64,000 nt of DNA from CAYPEL01 sp036479985 (lineage in GTDB: Bacteria > Pseudomonadota > Gammaproteobacteria > DSM-19610): contig CBDDAF010000003.1 in the NCBI GenBank assembly GCA_965224815.1, forward strand, positions 992,001 to 1,056,000, written 5' to 3'. The translations under genes were made by a program, and so were the position numbers. The notes under the pieces are model-generated. The model was not told the DNA's origin, ran no database searches, and saw only the letters and a list, made by a program, of their open reading frames with translations. Below, one piece after another: positions 36,459 to 44,917 of the stretch. Every line of letters starts with the position of its first letter. Position 1 is the first letter of the stretch.

Positions 36459-37625
36459 TCAAACCAATACCCAGCGCTCACTCTTATTTGGCCAATTTGG
36501 TTTGATTATTTTTGTCCTGCGTTGGCTAACATCTGCATTGATATTCTTCACCAACCCTTCTTTAACTAATTCTTTCATGGCAATCTGCAGATCACTGGGA
36601 TACAAGTCCGATTCTTCAAGGAAATCGGCCCATTTATCGCAGTCGATTAATGTGGGTTCTTTCGATAACTGGCCTAGAAGATACTGTCTGGCCTGTAATT
36701 TATTGTTCAGACTATTATCTATTTTCAGCGCCCCTTCAATGGTATCTCCAAACAGGTCACCTGTGGCCGATTGATTAATCTGTTGACGCAGCTTGAACTC
36801 CTGCTGAGTTATACGTTGAACATGCTCCATTTTTTCTGCTTCAGTTTTAAAAACATCAATCCCACGAACATGCCGCGTCAGATACACCAAATAATAGTGT
36901 ACACGTGCCTTACCTGGCTTTTCCACAGGGACAAAGGCAGAACGGCCACCATAGTAGAATAATAGATTCTTACGATAAAGTGACAGCAAAACTAATTGTC
37001 TTTCCTCTGGTGTCTCGTCTTTAAATGTTGGCGCTTCACCAAATATCTCAACCATGTCACCTGTATGTTTATCAACACCCACAAATCGATTAATAAAGTC
37101 ATACATGAGATTAATCAAAAACTCGGCCTTGCCCAGCCTCAGTAAGGGCTGCATAGTCTTTGCGCCAACAACGTTCTGCCAGCCCGTAGGGTCTACAAAA
37201 AAGAACGAGAAATAACTTCCGCACCAGTCAACAATTTCATCTAACAATTCAGTGTAATCACCTTGCAGACATTTTGTTTCAATAGTCGGGTACGGAGTAT
37301 CAGATAGAAAATTATGTAGTTTATTATATGCTCCCGGGTCTTTTTCGATATACAGCGCACGAAAGGAAACTTTTCGACTAAAATTCTTTTCCAGACTCTG
37401 CTGACATAATGCCATTTGTTCGAGCGATATCCCTATGGAGGTATCACTCAGTTTATCGTCTTCTTCCTGCCAGGGGCCTGCAAAGCAGTCCACATAGTTG
37501 ATAATCGGTTCCTTGCCTCGCCCAACGATCATAAACAGTCGCTGTAGGTATGTTCTTAAAATGGTGTGTTTTACGTAGGCTTGCTCTTTGCCTATATAGG
37601 CAGTCGGCATTTTATTTTTTTGCAT
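36459..37625 (-). CDS. tcmP: Three-Cys-motif partner protein TcmP
   Basis: 388 residues. N-terminal ~230 residues look like a Rossmann-fold methyltransferase: INYVDCFAGPW (~42-52, SAM-site-like), RALYIEKDPGAYNKL (acidic end of the second strand) and FFFVDPTGW (~141-149, at the motif IV position). The C-terminal ~90 residues (QLSKEPTLIDCDKWADFLEESDLYPSDLQIAMKELVKEGLVKN) look like a winged helix. TcmP is defined by its constant pairing with the three-Cys (DUF5131/Gp37-Gp68) protein, which is the next gene upstream, 22 bp away. Biological role not established. An SOS box precedes the pair. The fold reading is inference; the family call rests on the pairing and motifs. Confidence 0.82.
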   Translation of the reverse strand: MQKNKMPTAYIGKEQAYVKHTILRTYLQRLFMIVGRGKEPIINYVDCFAGPWQEEDDKLSDTSIGISLEQMALCQQSLEKNFSRKVSFRALYIEKDPGAYNKLHNFLSDTPYPTIETKCLQGDYTELLDEIVDWCGSYFSFFFVDPTGWQNVVGAKTMQPLLRLGKAEFLINLMYDFINRFVGVDKHTGDMVEIFGEAPTFKDETPEERQLVLLSLYRKNLLFYYGGRSAFVPVEKPGKARVHYYLVYLTRHVRGIDVFKTEAEKMEHVQRITQQEFKLRQQINQSATGDLFGDTIEGALKIDNSLNNKLQARQYLLGQLSKEPTLIDCDKWADFLEESDLYPSDLQIAMKELVKEGLVKNINADVSQRRTKIIKPNWPNKSERWVLV

Positions 37626-37647
37626 TCAACACTCCCTGTATTGGAAT

Positions 37648-38382
37648 CTACACTATTGCCAAGGCTGGCATCCTATCCCAGGTTTTACCTTGAAGCTTAC
37701 GCCCATTGGCTTTTTTAGAGCGTTTTATACCATCAACTCCCCAGGCACCCCATTGCTTAAAGAAGAAATCCACATTAGCCTTTTTGCATTGATCACGTAA
37801 CTTGATTACCCATTGTTCCTGCATCGGCCTGGCACCCAACCCGGATTCACCCCCCACAATGACCCAATGGATACCTGCCAGACGAACTCGACCCAAATCT
37901 TCCAGTAAGGGCTCTATCGATAAAAACCGTGTTTTAGCTTTAATAGACAGGAGATCAGTAATCCTTGGTTTGCCATATTTCTTATCTTCAACAGACACAC
38001 CCAGCCAGGCATTATCAGGAACAATACGATGACTAAAATAGTCACGCATGCGTTCACTGCGTTTGGTAAGAATCTGATAGGTATGCTTGGGCGTATGCTC
38101 AATCACATCCAAAACATCATCAATAAACCTGAAAGGCACCTCCTCCTGAAAGAGGTCACTCATTGAGTTGACAAAATACATGGTGGGTTTTTGACGTTGA
38201 AGTGGCTGAGAAAGTCTTTCAGGCATAAGACTCAGCTGAAAGCCATTTTCATAGCCAGGTGCTCCCATAGCTTTAAGCCGTTTGGACATGGTTTCTGCAT
38301 AACAGTGTTTACAGCCGGGAGACACTTTGGTACAGCCAGTGACAGGATTCCATGTTTGCTCAGTCCATTCGATTTTGCTCAT
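37648..38382 (-). CDS. DUF5131 / phage Gp37-Gp68 family three-Cys protein
   Basis: 244 residues. The N-terminus MSKIEWTEQTWNPVTGCTKVSPGC ends in a cysteine triad C-x6-C-x2-C followed by YAE, the namesake 'three-Cys' motif (~17-27). It resembles a radical-SAM-type cluster site with unusual spacing. TYQILTKRSERM, WLGVSVEDKKY, LSIEPLLEDLG and WVIVGGESGLGARPM are the other family blocks. Homologues occur in phages. First gene of a pair with tcmP; ATG 38382 has an AAGG-type site. The promoter overlaps a LexA box. A possible role in nucleic-acid or nucleotide modification is speculation. Confidence 0.85.
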   Translation of the reverse strand: MSKIEWTEQTWNPVTGCTKVSPGCKHCYAETMSKRLKAMGAPGYENGFQLSLMPERLSQPLQRQKPTMYFVNSMSDLFQEEVPFRFIDDVLDVIEHTPKHTYQILTKRSERMRDYFSHRIVPDNAWLGVSVEDKKYGKPRITDLLSIKAKTRFLSIEPLLEDLGRVRLAGIHWVIVGGESGLGARPMQEQWVIKLRDQCKKANVDFFFKQWGAWGVDGIKRSKKANGRKLQGKTWDRMPALAIV

Positions 38383-38413
38383 GGCGCGCCTTTATTCCAG
38401 ATAACTATACATA

Positions 38414-38429
38414 CTGTATATTAATACAG
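38414..38429 (-). promoter_or_regulatory. LexA (SOS) box of the DUF5131-tcmP pair
   Basis: CTGTATATTAATACAG is a perfect CTGT-N8-ACAG LexA-type site, 31 bp upstream of the DUF5131 start. On the minus strand a TTGAAT / 17 bp / TATTAA promoter can be drawn whose -10 lies inside the box, the arrangement expected for LexA repression. Confidence 0.82.
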
Positions 38430-38528
38430 TATGTATGCTTTAAATTCAACCGTAAAACTTCCAATATTTAACCTTAATTCGCAGCCCGTCGATTGCCACA
38501 TAGATATACTGCCCTCCGGTATTACGAA

Positions 38529-38810
38529 TCACGCAGCCAACTCAATCTTGATCCTTTTACCCAACGCTTTCGCTGCACGCTCCAACGTCAACAGCGTCAC
38601 CGACGCATTATCCGGATCAAGCAAACGTTCCAGTGACGAACGACTGGTATTCATGCGTTTGGCCAATTGTGTTTTGGAGAGCTTTTTCTTTTTCATCAAC
38701 TCACCCAGTTGAAAAGCAATCACCCGTTTAATCGCAATGGCTTCCGCTTCAGCCAGCACACCTTCTTCATCAAGAAAATCGTCGAGCTTACTACCCGTAT
38801 TTTTACTCAT
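38529..38810 (-). CDS. XRE-family HTH protein, orphan antitoxin-like
   Basis: 93 residues. The helix-turn-helix lies in LGELMKKKKLSKTQLAKRMNTSRSSLERLLDPDNASVTLLTLERAAKALGKRIKIEL (~50-92), the HigA/MqsA-like antitoxin pattern. No toxin gene is recognisable directly upstream (38811-38938 holds only an inverted repeat) or downstream, so it is either an orphan antitoxin or a stand-alone regulator. Confidence 0.75.
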   Translation of the reverse strand: MSKNTGSKLDDFLDEEGVLAEAEAIAIKRVIAFQLGELMKKKKLSKTQLAKRMNTSRSSLERLLDPDNASVTLLTLERAAKALGKRIKIELAA

Positions 38811-38839
38811 CTTATTTCTCCAGACTGGCCAGACGAAGG

Positions 38840-38902
38840 ATCAAGGAGTCAGAGTTGTTGAAATAACTATTGATCCATTTTCAAGAACCCTGACACCTTG
38901 AT
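38840..38902. repeat. Imperfect inverted repeat (24-bp arms, ~15-nt loop)
   Basis: ATCAAGGAGTCAGAGTTGTT pairs with its downstream inverse with three mismatches over 24 bp, and five T follow on the plus strand. It lies between the XRE gene and the YecA-like gene (both on the minus strand), so its orientation does not fit a simple terminator for either. It may be a small palindromic element. Confidence 0.6.
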
Positions 38903-38938
38903 TTTTGTCAGTATGAACGCCTGGCGAATATTCGGTTA

Positions 38939-39649
38939 TTAGTGCAAACAGCATTTCTTGTATTTCTTACCACTGCCACAGGGACACGGATCATTGCGCC
39001 CCACCCGCGGCGTATCACGACGGACCGGTTGATTAGCTGGCACAGGATCTGCCCGTCGCACTAACCAGAAGGCGTAGATGTCTCGTACATTGGGTATGAT
39101 CGCCTGCCTGACATTGTCTTTCTCGTCGCCATCAAGATCATGACCGGAAAAGTCTGTCTTACTGGTAAAAGCAAGGATTGGCACAAGGAGCACATTTATT
39201 TCCAGCCCACCCTGATCCCACTGCGCCTGATTTAGTTCAACACCGCGCGAATAGCCCTCACACCATTCATCAACAATGGTGTACGTCTTGCCATCCACTT
39301 CTCTCTCGAGAAAAGCCGGTTCAAATTGCTCAGGAGCCTCCATCAGTATCTGCGCAATACTGTTCATATGGCGAACCATCAGCGAAAAAATCTCCTGGAA
39401 ATCGTTTTCACTTTCCCACACCGGCTCAAACTCGCCCCACACCAAAGGCAGCCACTGTGATGGAGCAACACTGACCGGCCCACTGACAACCGCGGTAAAC
39501 AAACCGTCCAGCTCGGAAATATCCAGTACACCCTCGTCCCTGTCCAGGGTATCTGCATCTTCATCAATGCGATCAAGCAGAAATCGATCCAGACGCTCGT
39601 ATTCTGTGTCTGTTAGTGGGTTGGTTAAATCACTCATAGTTAAATTCAT
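38939..39649 (-). CDS. YecA/UPF0149-family protein with SEC-C zinc motif
   Basis: 236 residues. The N-terminal ~190 residues are the UPF0149/YecA helical domain (LDISELDGLFTAVVSGP and the WCEGYSRGV segment are characteristic). The C-terminus GRNDPCPCGSGKKYKKCC is a SEC-C metal-binding motif of the type also found at the end of SecA. Role unknown; it may bind zinc and other proteins. It could start 12 bp later at MSDLTN. Standalone. Confidence 0.85.
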   Translation of the reverse strand: MNLTMSDLTNPLTDTEYERLDRFLLDRIDEDADTLDRDEGVLDISELDGLFTAVVSGPVSVAPSQWLPLVWGEFEPVWESENDFQEIFSLMVRHMNSIAQILMEAPEQFEPAFLEREVDGKTYTIVDEWCEGYSRGVELNQAQWDQGGLEINVLLVPILAFTSKTDFSGHDLDGDEKDNVRQAIIPNVRDIYAFWLVRRADPVPANQPVRRDTPRVGRNDPCPCGSGKKYKKCCLH

Positions 39650-39692
39650 AAAATAGATTTATCTCATAAAACCATTGGGTAACACAACAGAA

Positions 39693-40406
39693 TCAACTCC
39701 CACAACGCTTCTCAAAAACATGCTCCCGGTGAAATTCCATATAGTCCTGATGAGCATCACTCAATCTGATTTGCATATCCTTCGAAAGCCCAAGCAATGC
39801 TTTATTTTCCAGCATTTTGGAAATCCTGATATCGCCCGTGGCTTTGAACGTAACAAACCCCAAATCAAAGACCTTATCAAGGTTTGGCAACAACAGCAGC
39901 CCGTTGTAACCATCCAGTCTTTCCCGGTTATCTGATTCTCGCCAGGGTTTAATATGCGAAGCAACCAGGAATCGCGTATCGTTAAATCCAGTCAGTGCAC
40001 AGCCCTGCCAATGATCGATCAACTGCTGTCGAAATCCACCCTGACCTACACGCGCATTAACTAGAGTCGACTTTTCTGTATTATCAAGCGTATCGTTATT
40101 GATGACGGATTCGATATCTTCCTGGATGGTTTCACCGGATACATCATCAAGGTAAGTGGCGTATTGACTGAGTGCAGCACCATACATGCCATTACCCTTA
40201 GTATTCTTTTCCTGAAAAATAGCAAGCGTCTTAACCTGCTCAGCGACTTCCTTGAATTGCCGAACTGATTGAATATCGATTAAAGACTGCTTAATTAGCC
40301 CTGCATCATTGGCCCAGTCAGAGATTGCCCGTTATATGGCACCAGAGTAACTAGTCGCTGTCCGTTTGGATTTTCCAGTTCGTTTAAGCCAATTCTCAAA
40401 GTTCAT
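39693..40406 (-). pseudogene. HNH endonuclease gene interrupted by an in-frame stop
   Basis: From ATG 40404-40406 the frame reads MNFENWLKRTGKSKRTATSYSGAI, then TAA at 40332-40334, then continues coherently as RAISDWANDAGLIKQSL... into an HNH_2-type domain. HNH landmarks: GCALTGFNDTRFLVASHIKPWRES, then RLDGYNGLLLLPNLDKVFDLGF. Such genes are restriction-like endonucleases of defence islands. A 164-residue C-terminal fragment could still be made from the ATG at 40187 and keeps the HNH motif. One base substitution explains the break. Confidence 0.8.
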
Positions 40407-40492
40407 TATTTGAACAAACCTCCTGACTTCATTCATCTTTTCGTACGTACGCCAGGTCACTTAGAATCGAAAATGGGCGACGATCAATACAA

Positions 40493-41278
40493 CTAATTCT
40501 TATGACTTAAATCCAGGGACTTTTGATACTGTTCTTTCTTTAATGGAAAAAGCGGTTCAGTCTTTTGGTGTTCCTCTAATGCATTAATATGCATCGATGC
40601 CAAATTTCCTAAAACACCCCTCTCATGGCTTATTTTTTCCAACTTGCTAATATCCGTGGAATCATAATCATTAAGAACTGAAGATATATAGCTCGCTAAT
40701 CTTGGCGATAACTTTGCTTCATATTTCTCCAGATAGCGTAACGCCTTAATTGAATTGCCAACTGGATTTGGGTTGTCAGATAAATTTATATCGATAATAT
40801 GACTTCTTACCCGCGTCAAATAATCATTTATTGCAATTATTTTCTTTGTTTCAAGATCATATGCAATAGCATCCCAATCAAAGAAAGTTGTATTACACAG
40901 ATCTTCAAACGTTTTTACGTTCACATAACCCTGCTTTGAAGCCCAAGTGTCTTCTAATTGCCATAGATCAATAGACCACCTGGAAAGTTGAATACGAAAA
41001 CCACCAAACTTATTTTGACTATAGTTGTATCCCTGCAAGCACTTTTTAAATTCAGTCCAGTTATTCGTTTTTACTACAACATCAACATCCGAGTTAAAAC
41101 CTTCATTACCTACCAGGGATAAATCCCTGAGCAATCCGCCGAACAGAACCAGAGAGCCATATTTTGAAAACTCATCCAACGCAGCCTTTATTTCTGGCCG
41201 ACCATAAGCATCGGAAGAAAGAAAGTGTTGTACTCGCTTCTTTAATTGCGAAAAACTCTCAACAACCTTAATGCTCAT
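40493..41278 (-). CDS. Nucleotidyltransferase-fold protein (poly(A) polymerase/CCA head-like)
   Basis: 261 residues. GSLVLFGGLLRDLSLVG (~41-57) followed by NSDVDVVVKT (~62-71) is the GG...RD/DxD pattern of the DNA polymerase beta superfamily, closest to the head domain of CCA-adding/poly(A) polymerases. A downstream IDLWQLEDTW could supply the third acidic residue. Residues ~150-230 are helical. Its start lies inside the end of the dGTPase-like gene (11-bp overlap), so both are translated from one message. Substrate unknown; it could be a nucleotide or tRNA modifier in a defence cassette. Not a CBASS cyclase on the motifs seen. Confidence 0.75.
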   Translation of the reverse strand: MSIKVVESFSQLKKRVQHFLSSDAYGRPEIKAALDEFSKYGSLVLFGGLLRDLSLVGNEGFNSDVDVVVKTNNWTEFKKCLQGYNYSQNKFGGFRIQLSRWSIDLWQLEDTWASKQGYVNVKTFEDLCNTTFFDWDAIAYDLETKKIIAINDYLTRVRSHIIDINLSDNPNPVGNSIKALRYLEKYEAKLSPRLASYISSVLNDYDSTDISKLEKISHERGVLGNLASMHINALEEHQKTEPLFPLKKEQYQKSLDLSHKN

Positions 41279-42686
41279 GATTATATTGCTTCAACTCGCT
41301 ATAGATCGAAATGGCATAGGAATCGGTCATTCCGGATACCATATCCGTCAACAACTGCATCTCCTTATACCGAACAGGCATATTATTACTATCGCTCTCA
41401 AATACCCTTCGATAGTTTTCTGAGATGCGGTTATACGCATAGGACGCGAAAGGCGTATTCCTCCTGGAGTTCAACTCATCGGGATTTTTCCGTTGCGTAA
41501 TCGCGTCCCACAAGAAATCCATCAGCCCTCTGATTGTATTGTAGCCTACCAGCTCAACTTCTAGCACTCCCCGATTGACATAGGCATGTTCTTTATCAAA
41601 TTTCTTTAATACCTGGCATAACTTGTTGGACTTACTGACAGATAACAGGTCTGTTTTGAATTTCTCGTCCATTATAATATCTTTTTCTTTCAGAAAAGTT
41701 GCGCTCACATCTCGAATCATTTGCCCAATCGCAGATACCCTGAACATTTGCATTGATATTTCATTCAGCTCTGCGGGCGAAAGTTTCTGGCTCCTGTACG
41801 TCTTATGTTTGTCACAAGCATTATTACAAACTGTCTTAATCGCATTATTTTTATCACCATGGTGCTCCAGAAAAGAGATCAGGTCGGAAAACGAAACCAA
41901 TTGCTTCTTAACGGCATCTTCGGCATCCAAAACCGCATAAGCGATATCGTCACAAGCTTCCATGAGAAACGTCAGTGGATGCCTGATTCCCTCCTGCAAT
42001 CCGGTCTCCTTCCAGACTTCTTCTACAATTTCCTTTTCTGACTGGAAAAATCCGTGTTTTTTTCGCGCGACATCGCCATTTCCCGAAACACCATCTGACC
42101 CTGTTGGATATTTCATTAATGCGGCCAGTGTCGCATAGGTTAAATTCAGACCATAATCATCATTAATGAGCTGCAAGCGGGTCACCAGCCTGATTGTCTG
42201 TGCATTGCCTTCAAATTTCAGGAAATCTTGCTTCATTGCTGTATTCAGTGAGCCATCATCCCATTTCTTTCTCTCACTCTGGTTATCTTTAAACCATGAT
42301 TGAATGGCATATTCACCCTGATGACCAAAAGGTGGGTTTCCCAGATCATGCGCTAATCCAGTTGCCGCTAATAAGGCAGGTAAATTGCGCTGAGGAATGA
42401 GTTCTTCAGGTACTATCTTCGAATCGAAAGCGAGTGCAACACCAAGACTTCTAGCCAGGTTAGAGACTTCATGAGAATGCGTCAGCCGATTTCTTACACT
42501 GTCATTTCTCTCTAACGGAAATACCTGGGTTTTGTCCGCCAACCTGCGAACAGGCGTAGAAAATAGAATGCGATCATAATCGCGTTCAATTTCTGTACGC
42601 GTTTCCTGCGCCTTACCCGTTACTTTTTTCTTAACCTTATCCTTTCTTCTTGCCCCGTTTAATAGATTCTTCCAATCCACCATCAT
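41268..42686 (-). CDS. dGTP triphosphohydrolase-like HD-domain protein
   Basis: 472 residues. The HD metal site is RNRLTHSHEVSNLARSLG (~66-83), LAHDLGNPPFGHQGEYA (~112-128) and DDIAYAVLDAEDA (~248), all typical of Dgt. N-terminal RILFSTPVRRLADKTQVFP is also a Dgt signature. The enzyme class cleaves dGTP to deoxyguanosine and triphosphate; some members act in anti-phage dNTP depletion. It is upstream of, and overlaps, a nucleotidyltransferase-fold gene, and a LexA box lies ~80 bp upstream. This is not the housekeeping neighbourhood of dgt, so a defence role is inferred. Confidence 0.85.
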   Translation of the reverse strand: MMVDWKNLLNGARRKDKVKKKVTGKAQETRTEIERDYDRILFSTPVRRLADKTQVFPLERNDSVRNRLTHSHEVSNLARSLGVALAFDSKIVPEELIPQRNLPALLAATGLAHDLGNPPFGHQGEYAIQSWFKDNQSERKKWDDGSLNTAMKQDFLKFEGNAQTIRLVTRLQLINDDYGLNLTYATLAALMKYPTGSDGVSGNGDVARKKHGFFQSEKEIVEEVWKETGLQEGIRHPLTFLMEACDDIAYAVLDAEDAVKKQLVSFSDLISFLEHHGDKNNAIKTVCNNACDKHKTYRSQKLSPAELNEISMQMFRVSAIGQMIRDVSATFLKEKDIIMDEKFKTDLLSVSKSNKLCQVLKKFDKEHAYVNRGVLEVELVGYNTIRGLMDFLWDAITQRKNPDELNSRRNTPFASYAYNRISENYRRVFESDSNNMPVRYKEMQLLTDMVSGMTDSYAISIYSELKQYNHEH

Positions 42687-42768
42687 CTTCTCCTCCTATC
42701 TTCCATGTGATTTAAAACATCCCTGAATTGTGGAACGAAGGAAGCATTCCACCTTGATCCGCAACGTA

Positions 42769-42784
42769 CTGTTATTATATACAG
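42769..42784 (-). promoter_or_regulatory. LexA (SOS) box of the dGTPase-nucleotidyltransferase pair
   Basis: CTGTTATTATATACAG on the plus strand matches CTGT-N8-ACAG exactly; read on the minus strand it contains TATAAT, a consensus -10. It lies 82 bp upstream of the dGTPase-like start codon. Confidence 0.8.
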
Positions 42785-42833
42785 TCTATAATAAAAACAA
42801 TCAATGGTAGTACAAGCACATCATCCTGTTTTT

Positions 42834-43613
42834 TTATACCACAGACTCGGAACAACGAATAATTCTGGATAAATGATAACCTGCCAGATTTACGTCTTCA
42901 GATAGCAGCAAATCGTTCTGCTTCCGCAAAATCTTGAGTAATGCTTTTGGTTCCAGAATCCACAATTCCGGGGTAATATTTTTATCTGGCTTGATAAACC
43001 AGCTTGGAAAAACAATGACTGGTCTAACTTTAAATTCCTTTCCAGTGCTTTCGCTAAGCTGGTCTTTTAACCAGGCCGCCTGAGCCTTGGCCTGACCAAC
43101 TGGATCTCGCTCAAGCTCATAGCCGTTTGCAAATATTCGTTCGCCGTCAAAAGTAATGACTGCTTTTCCTCGTACGGGTTTACTCCATGTCTTGGTTTCG
43201 ATCGTAAACACACCCGCAGGACCAATCAGCACATGGTCAATATTGCCATCCTGACTAATAATATCGTGAAAAACCTGATAACCACTTTCTCTCAATCTCT
43301 CCAGATACTGCCCGACAGCTTTTTCTCCGTCTTGCCCCAAACGTAGCTGACGAAGCTCTGGCAAATATCGATATACCTGTACTGCAAAATAAATAACAGC
43401 CAGCAACGCCATGACGGTATAGAGCACAGGATTTCTCGGAATCTCACGTAAATATGATGTCCATTCAAAAAATGCAAGAATCACAAATACCATAACAAAA
43501 ACAGCAGGCGTAAGAATTTTGTCATAGAAAAGCGTATTGTAGCGCTCTTCTACTGATTGACCTGGATTTCTAAGCGGTTTTGCCTTTAGTGGTGATTTTT
43601 TTCCTTTTTTCAA
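42834..43613 (-). CDS. NERD-domain protein, membrane anchored
   Basis: 259 residues. Two N-terminal membrane helices (~35-52 and ~60-80) precede a nuclease-related NERD domain (~95-220): GYQVFHDIISQDGNIDHVLIGPAGVFTIETKTW supplies the D and ExK catalytic pattern of the restriction-endonuclease-like fold. NERD proteins are frequent in plasmids and defence islands; function is not firmly known. Standalone on the minus strand, next to an IS element whose insertion did not break it. Confidence 0.85.
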   Translation of the reverse strand: MKKGKKSPLKAKPLRNPGQSVEERYNTLFYDKILTPAVFVMVFVILAFFEWTSYLREIPRNPVLYTVMALLAVIYFAVQVYRYLPELRQLRLGQDGEKAVGQYLERLRESGYQVFHDIISQDGNIDHVLIGPAGVFTIETKTWSKPVRGKAVITFDGERIFANGYELERDPVGQAKAQAAWLKDQLSESTGKEFKVRPVIVFPSWFIKPDKNITPELWILEPKALLKILRKQNDLLLSEDVNLAGYHLSRIIRCSESVV

Positions 43614-43757
43614 AATCTTCCCTCGTTTGTAAATATATTTTGTAGCAATTATGCGTGTGAATCTGGAACAAAGTATTCACATGGAAGCACGGTCTGATGT
43701 TCCCCCGGTTTAACGGACACTCAGAAAAGGGCTACCATGGCCTTGAAGGAGTGTTCG

Positions 43758-44057
43758 ATGAGCAAACGAGCGTACAAGATATACAGCAAGGAATTCAAGG
43801 TCGAAGCAGTTCGGCTGGCGGCTGACTCAGATAAACCAGTGACACAGGTGGCCAGAGAGTTGGGGCTGCGAGTTAACCAGATCTATAAATGGAGAACGCA
43901 ATTGGAAGAGAAACAAGAGAGTGCTTTCTCAGGCAAGCGAGTTACAAAGGACAAGGATGCCGAGATTCGGCGCTTAAAGAAAGCGCTGGGAGCCAGCCAG
44001 GAAGAGAATGAGTTTCTAAAAAAAACGGCGGTGTTCTTCGCGAAGAACCAGCCATGA
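43758..44057 (+). CDS. IS3-family transposase OrfA
   Basis: 99 residues from ATG 43758, with AAGGAG 8 bp upstream. N-terminal helix-turn-helix (YSKEFKVEAVRLAADSDKPVTQVARELGLRVNQIYKWR), then a leucine-zipper-like helix ending EENEFLKKTAVFFAK. It binds the IS ends. Its end overlaps orfB by 4 bp; an A8 run at ~44017-44024 is a plausible slippage site for the OrfAB fusion transposase made by IS3 elements. Confidence 0.93.
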   Translation: MSKRAYKIYSKEFKVEAVRLAADSDKPVTQVARELGLRVNQIYKWRTQLEEKQESAFSGKRVTKDKDAEIRRLKKALGASQEENEFLKKTAVFFAKNQP

Positions 44058-44917
44058 GATACACAGTGATCCACCAGTATTGTAGCCAATTCTCGATCCG
44101 GATGATGTGCAGGGCAATGTGTGTGTCTCGCAGCGGTTATTACGACTGGCGGGATCGGCCAGAGAGTCCGCGAGCGCAGCGTCATCAGGCACTGACGGAG
44201 AAGATCCGGTATTTCCATCGGGCGAGTCGTGAGACGTATGGATCCCCACGCATTCGTAAAGATCTGTTGGAAGTGGGTGAGCAGGTAGGAGAGAACACGG
44301 TTGCACGCTTAATGCAGCGTGGGGGCATTGTGCCAAAGACGATACGCAAGTTCCGGGTAACCACAGACTCACGTAAGACGGTACCTGCCCCGAACCGATT
44401 GGAGCGGCAGTTCACGACCGCACAGCCAAATCAACGCTGGGTGTCGGATATCACCTTTATACCGACCCGAGAGGGCTGGTTGTATCTGGCAGTGATTATT
44501 GATCTGTATTCCCGAGCAGTGATTGGCTGGGCGATGCATAAGCGCATGAAAGCGGCGTTAGTGATGAATGCCTTGAAGATGGCGCTAATGCGTCGGAAGG
44601 TACGCAGCCCATTGTTGTTGCACTCAGATCAGGGTAGCCAGTATGCCGCTACGGATTACCGGGCAATGCTCGCTGCCAATGGCATTGAGTGTTCAATGAG
44701 CCGCAAGGGTAACTGCTGGGATAATGCTGTGGCGGAAAGCTTTTTCCACACACTGAAGACAGAGCTGGTGCATCATGAGGACTATCGTAGCCGCACTGAA
44801 GCTAAGGCCAGTATCTTTGAGTACATTGAAGTGTTTTATAATCGCCAGCGGCGTCATTCCCATATTGGGCAGGTGGCACCGTTGGTATTCGAGAATGCAG
44901 CGTTAGCTGCGAGTTAG
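44054..44917 (+). CDS. IS3-family transposase OrfB (DDE catalytic part)
   Basis: 287 residues. An HTH_21-type region (YHRASRETYGSPRIRKDL-like) is followed by the rve integrase core: WVSDITFIPT (first D), LLHSDQGSQYA (second D) and KGNCWDNAVAESFFHTLKTEL (E), all present. FNYIE/VFYNRQRRHSHIG closes the domain. It catalyses transposition, normally as an OrfAB fusion. Intact. Confidence 0.95.
   Translation: MRYTVIHQYCSQFSIRMMCRAMCVSRSGYYDWRDRPESPRAQRHQALTEKIRYFHRASRETYGSPRIRKDLLEVGEQVGENTVARLMQRGGIVPKTIRKFRVTTDSRKTVPAPNRLERQFTTAQPNQRWVSDITFIPTREGWLYLAVIIDLYSRAVIGWAMHKRMKAALVMNALKMALMRRKVRSPLLLHSDQGSQYAATDYRAMLAANGIECSMSRKGNCWDNAVAESFFHTLKTELVHHEDYRSRTEAKASIFEYIEVFYNRQRRHSHIGQVAPLVFENAALAAS

Noticed and set aside
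38840..38902. Rho-independent terminator
   Set aside because: The T-run is on the plus strand, where no gene lies upstream; both flanking genes are on the minus strand.
40493..41278. CBASS-type CD-NTase paired with an effector
   Set aside because: The GG-x-x-RD arrangement and helical C-terminus fit CCA/poly(A) polymerase heads better, and no CBASS effector or Cap genes are present.
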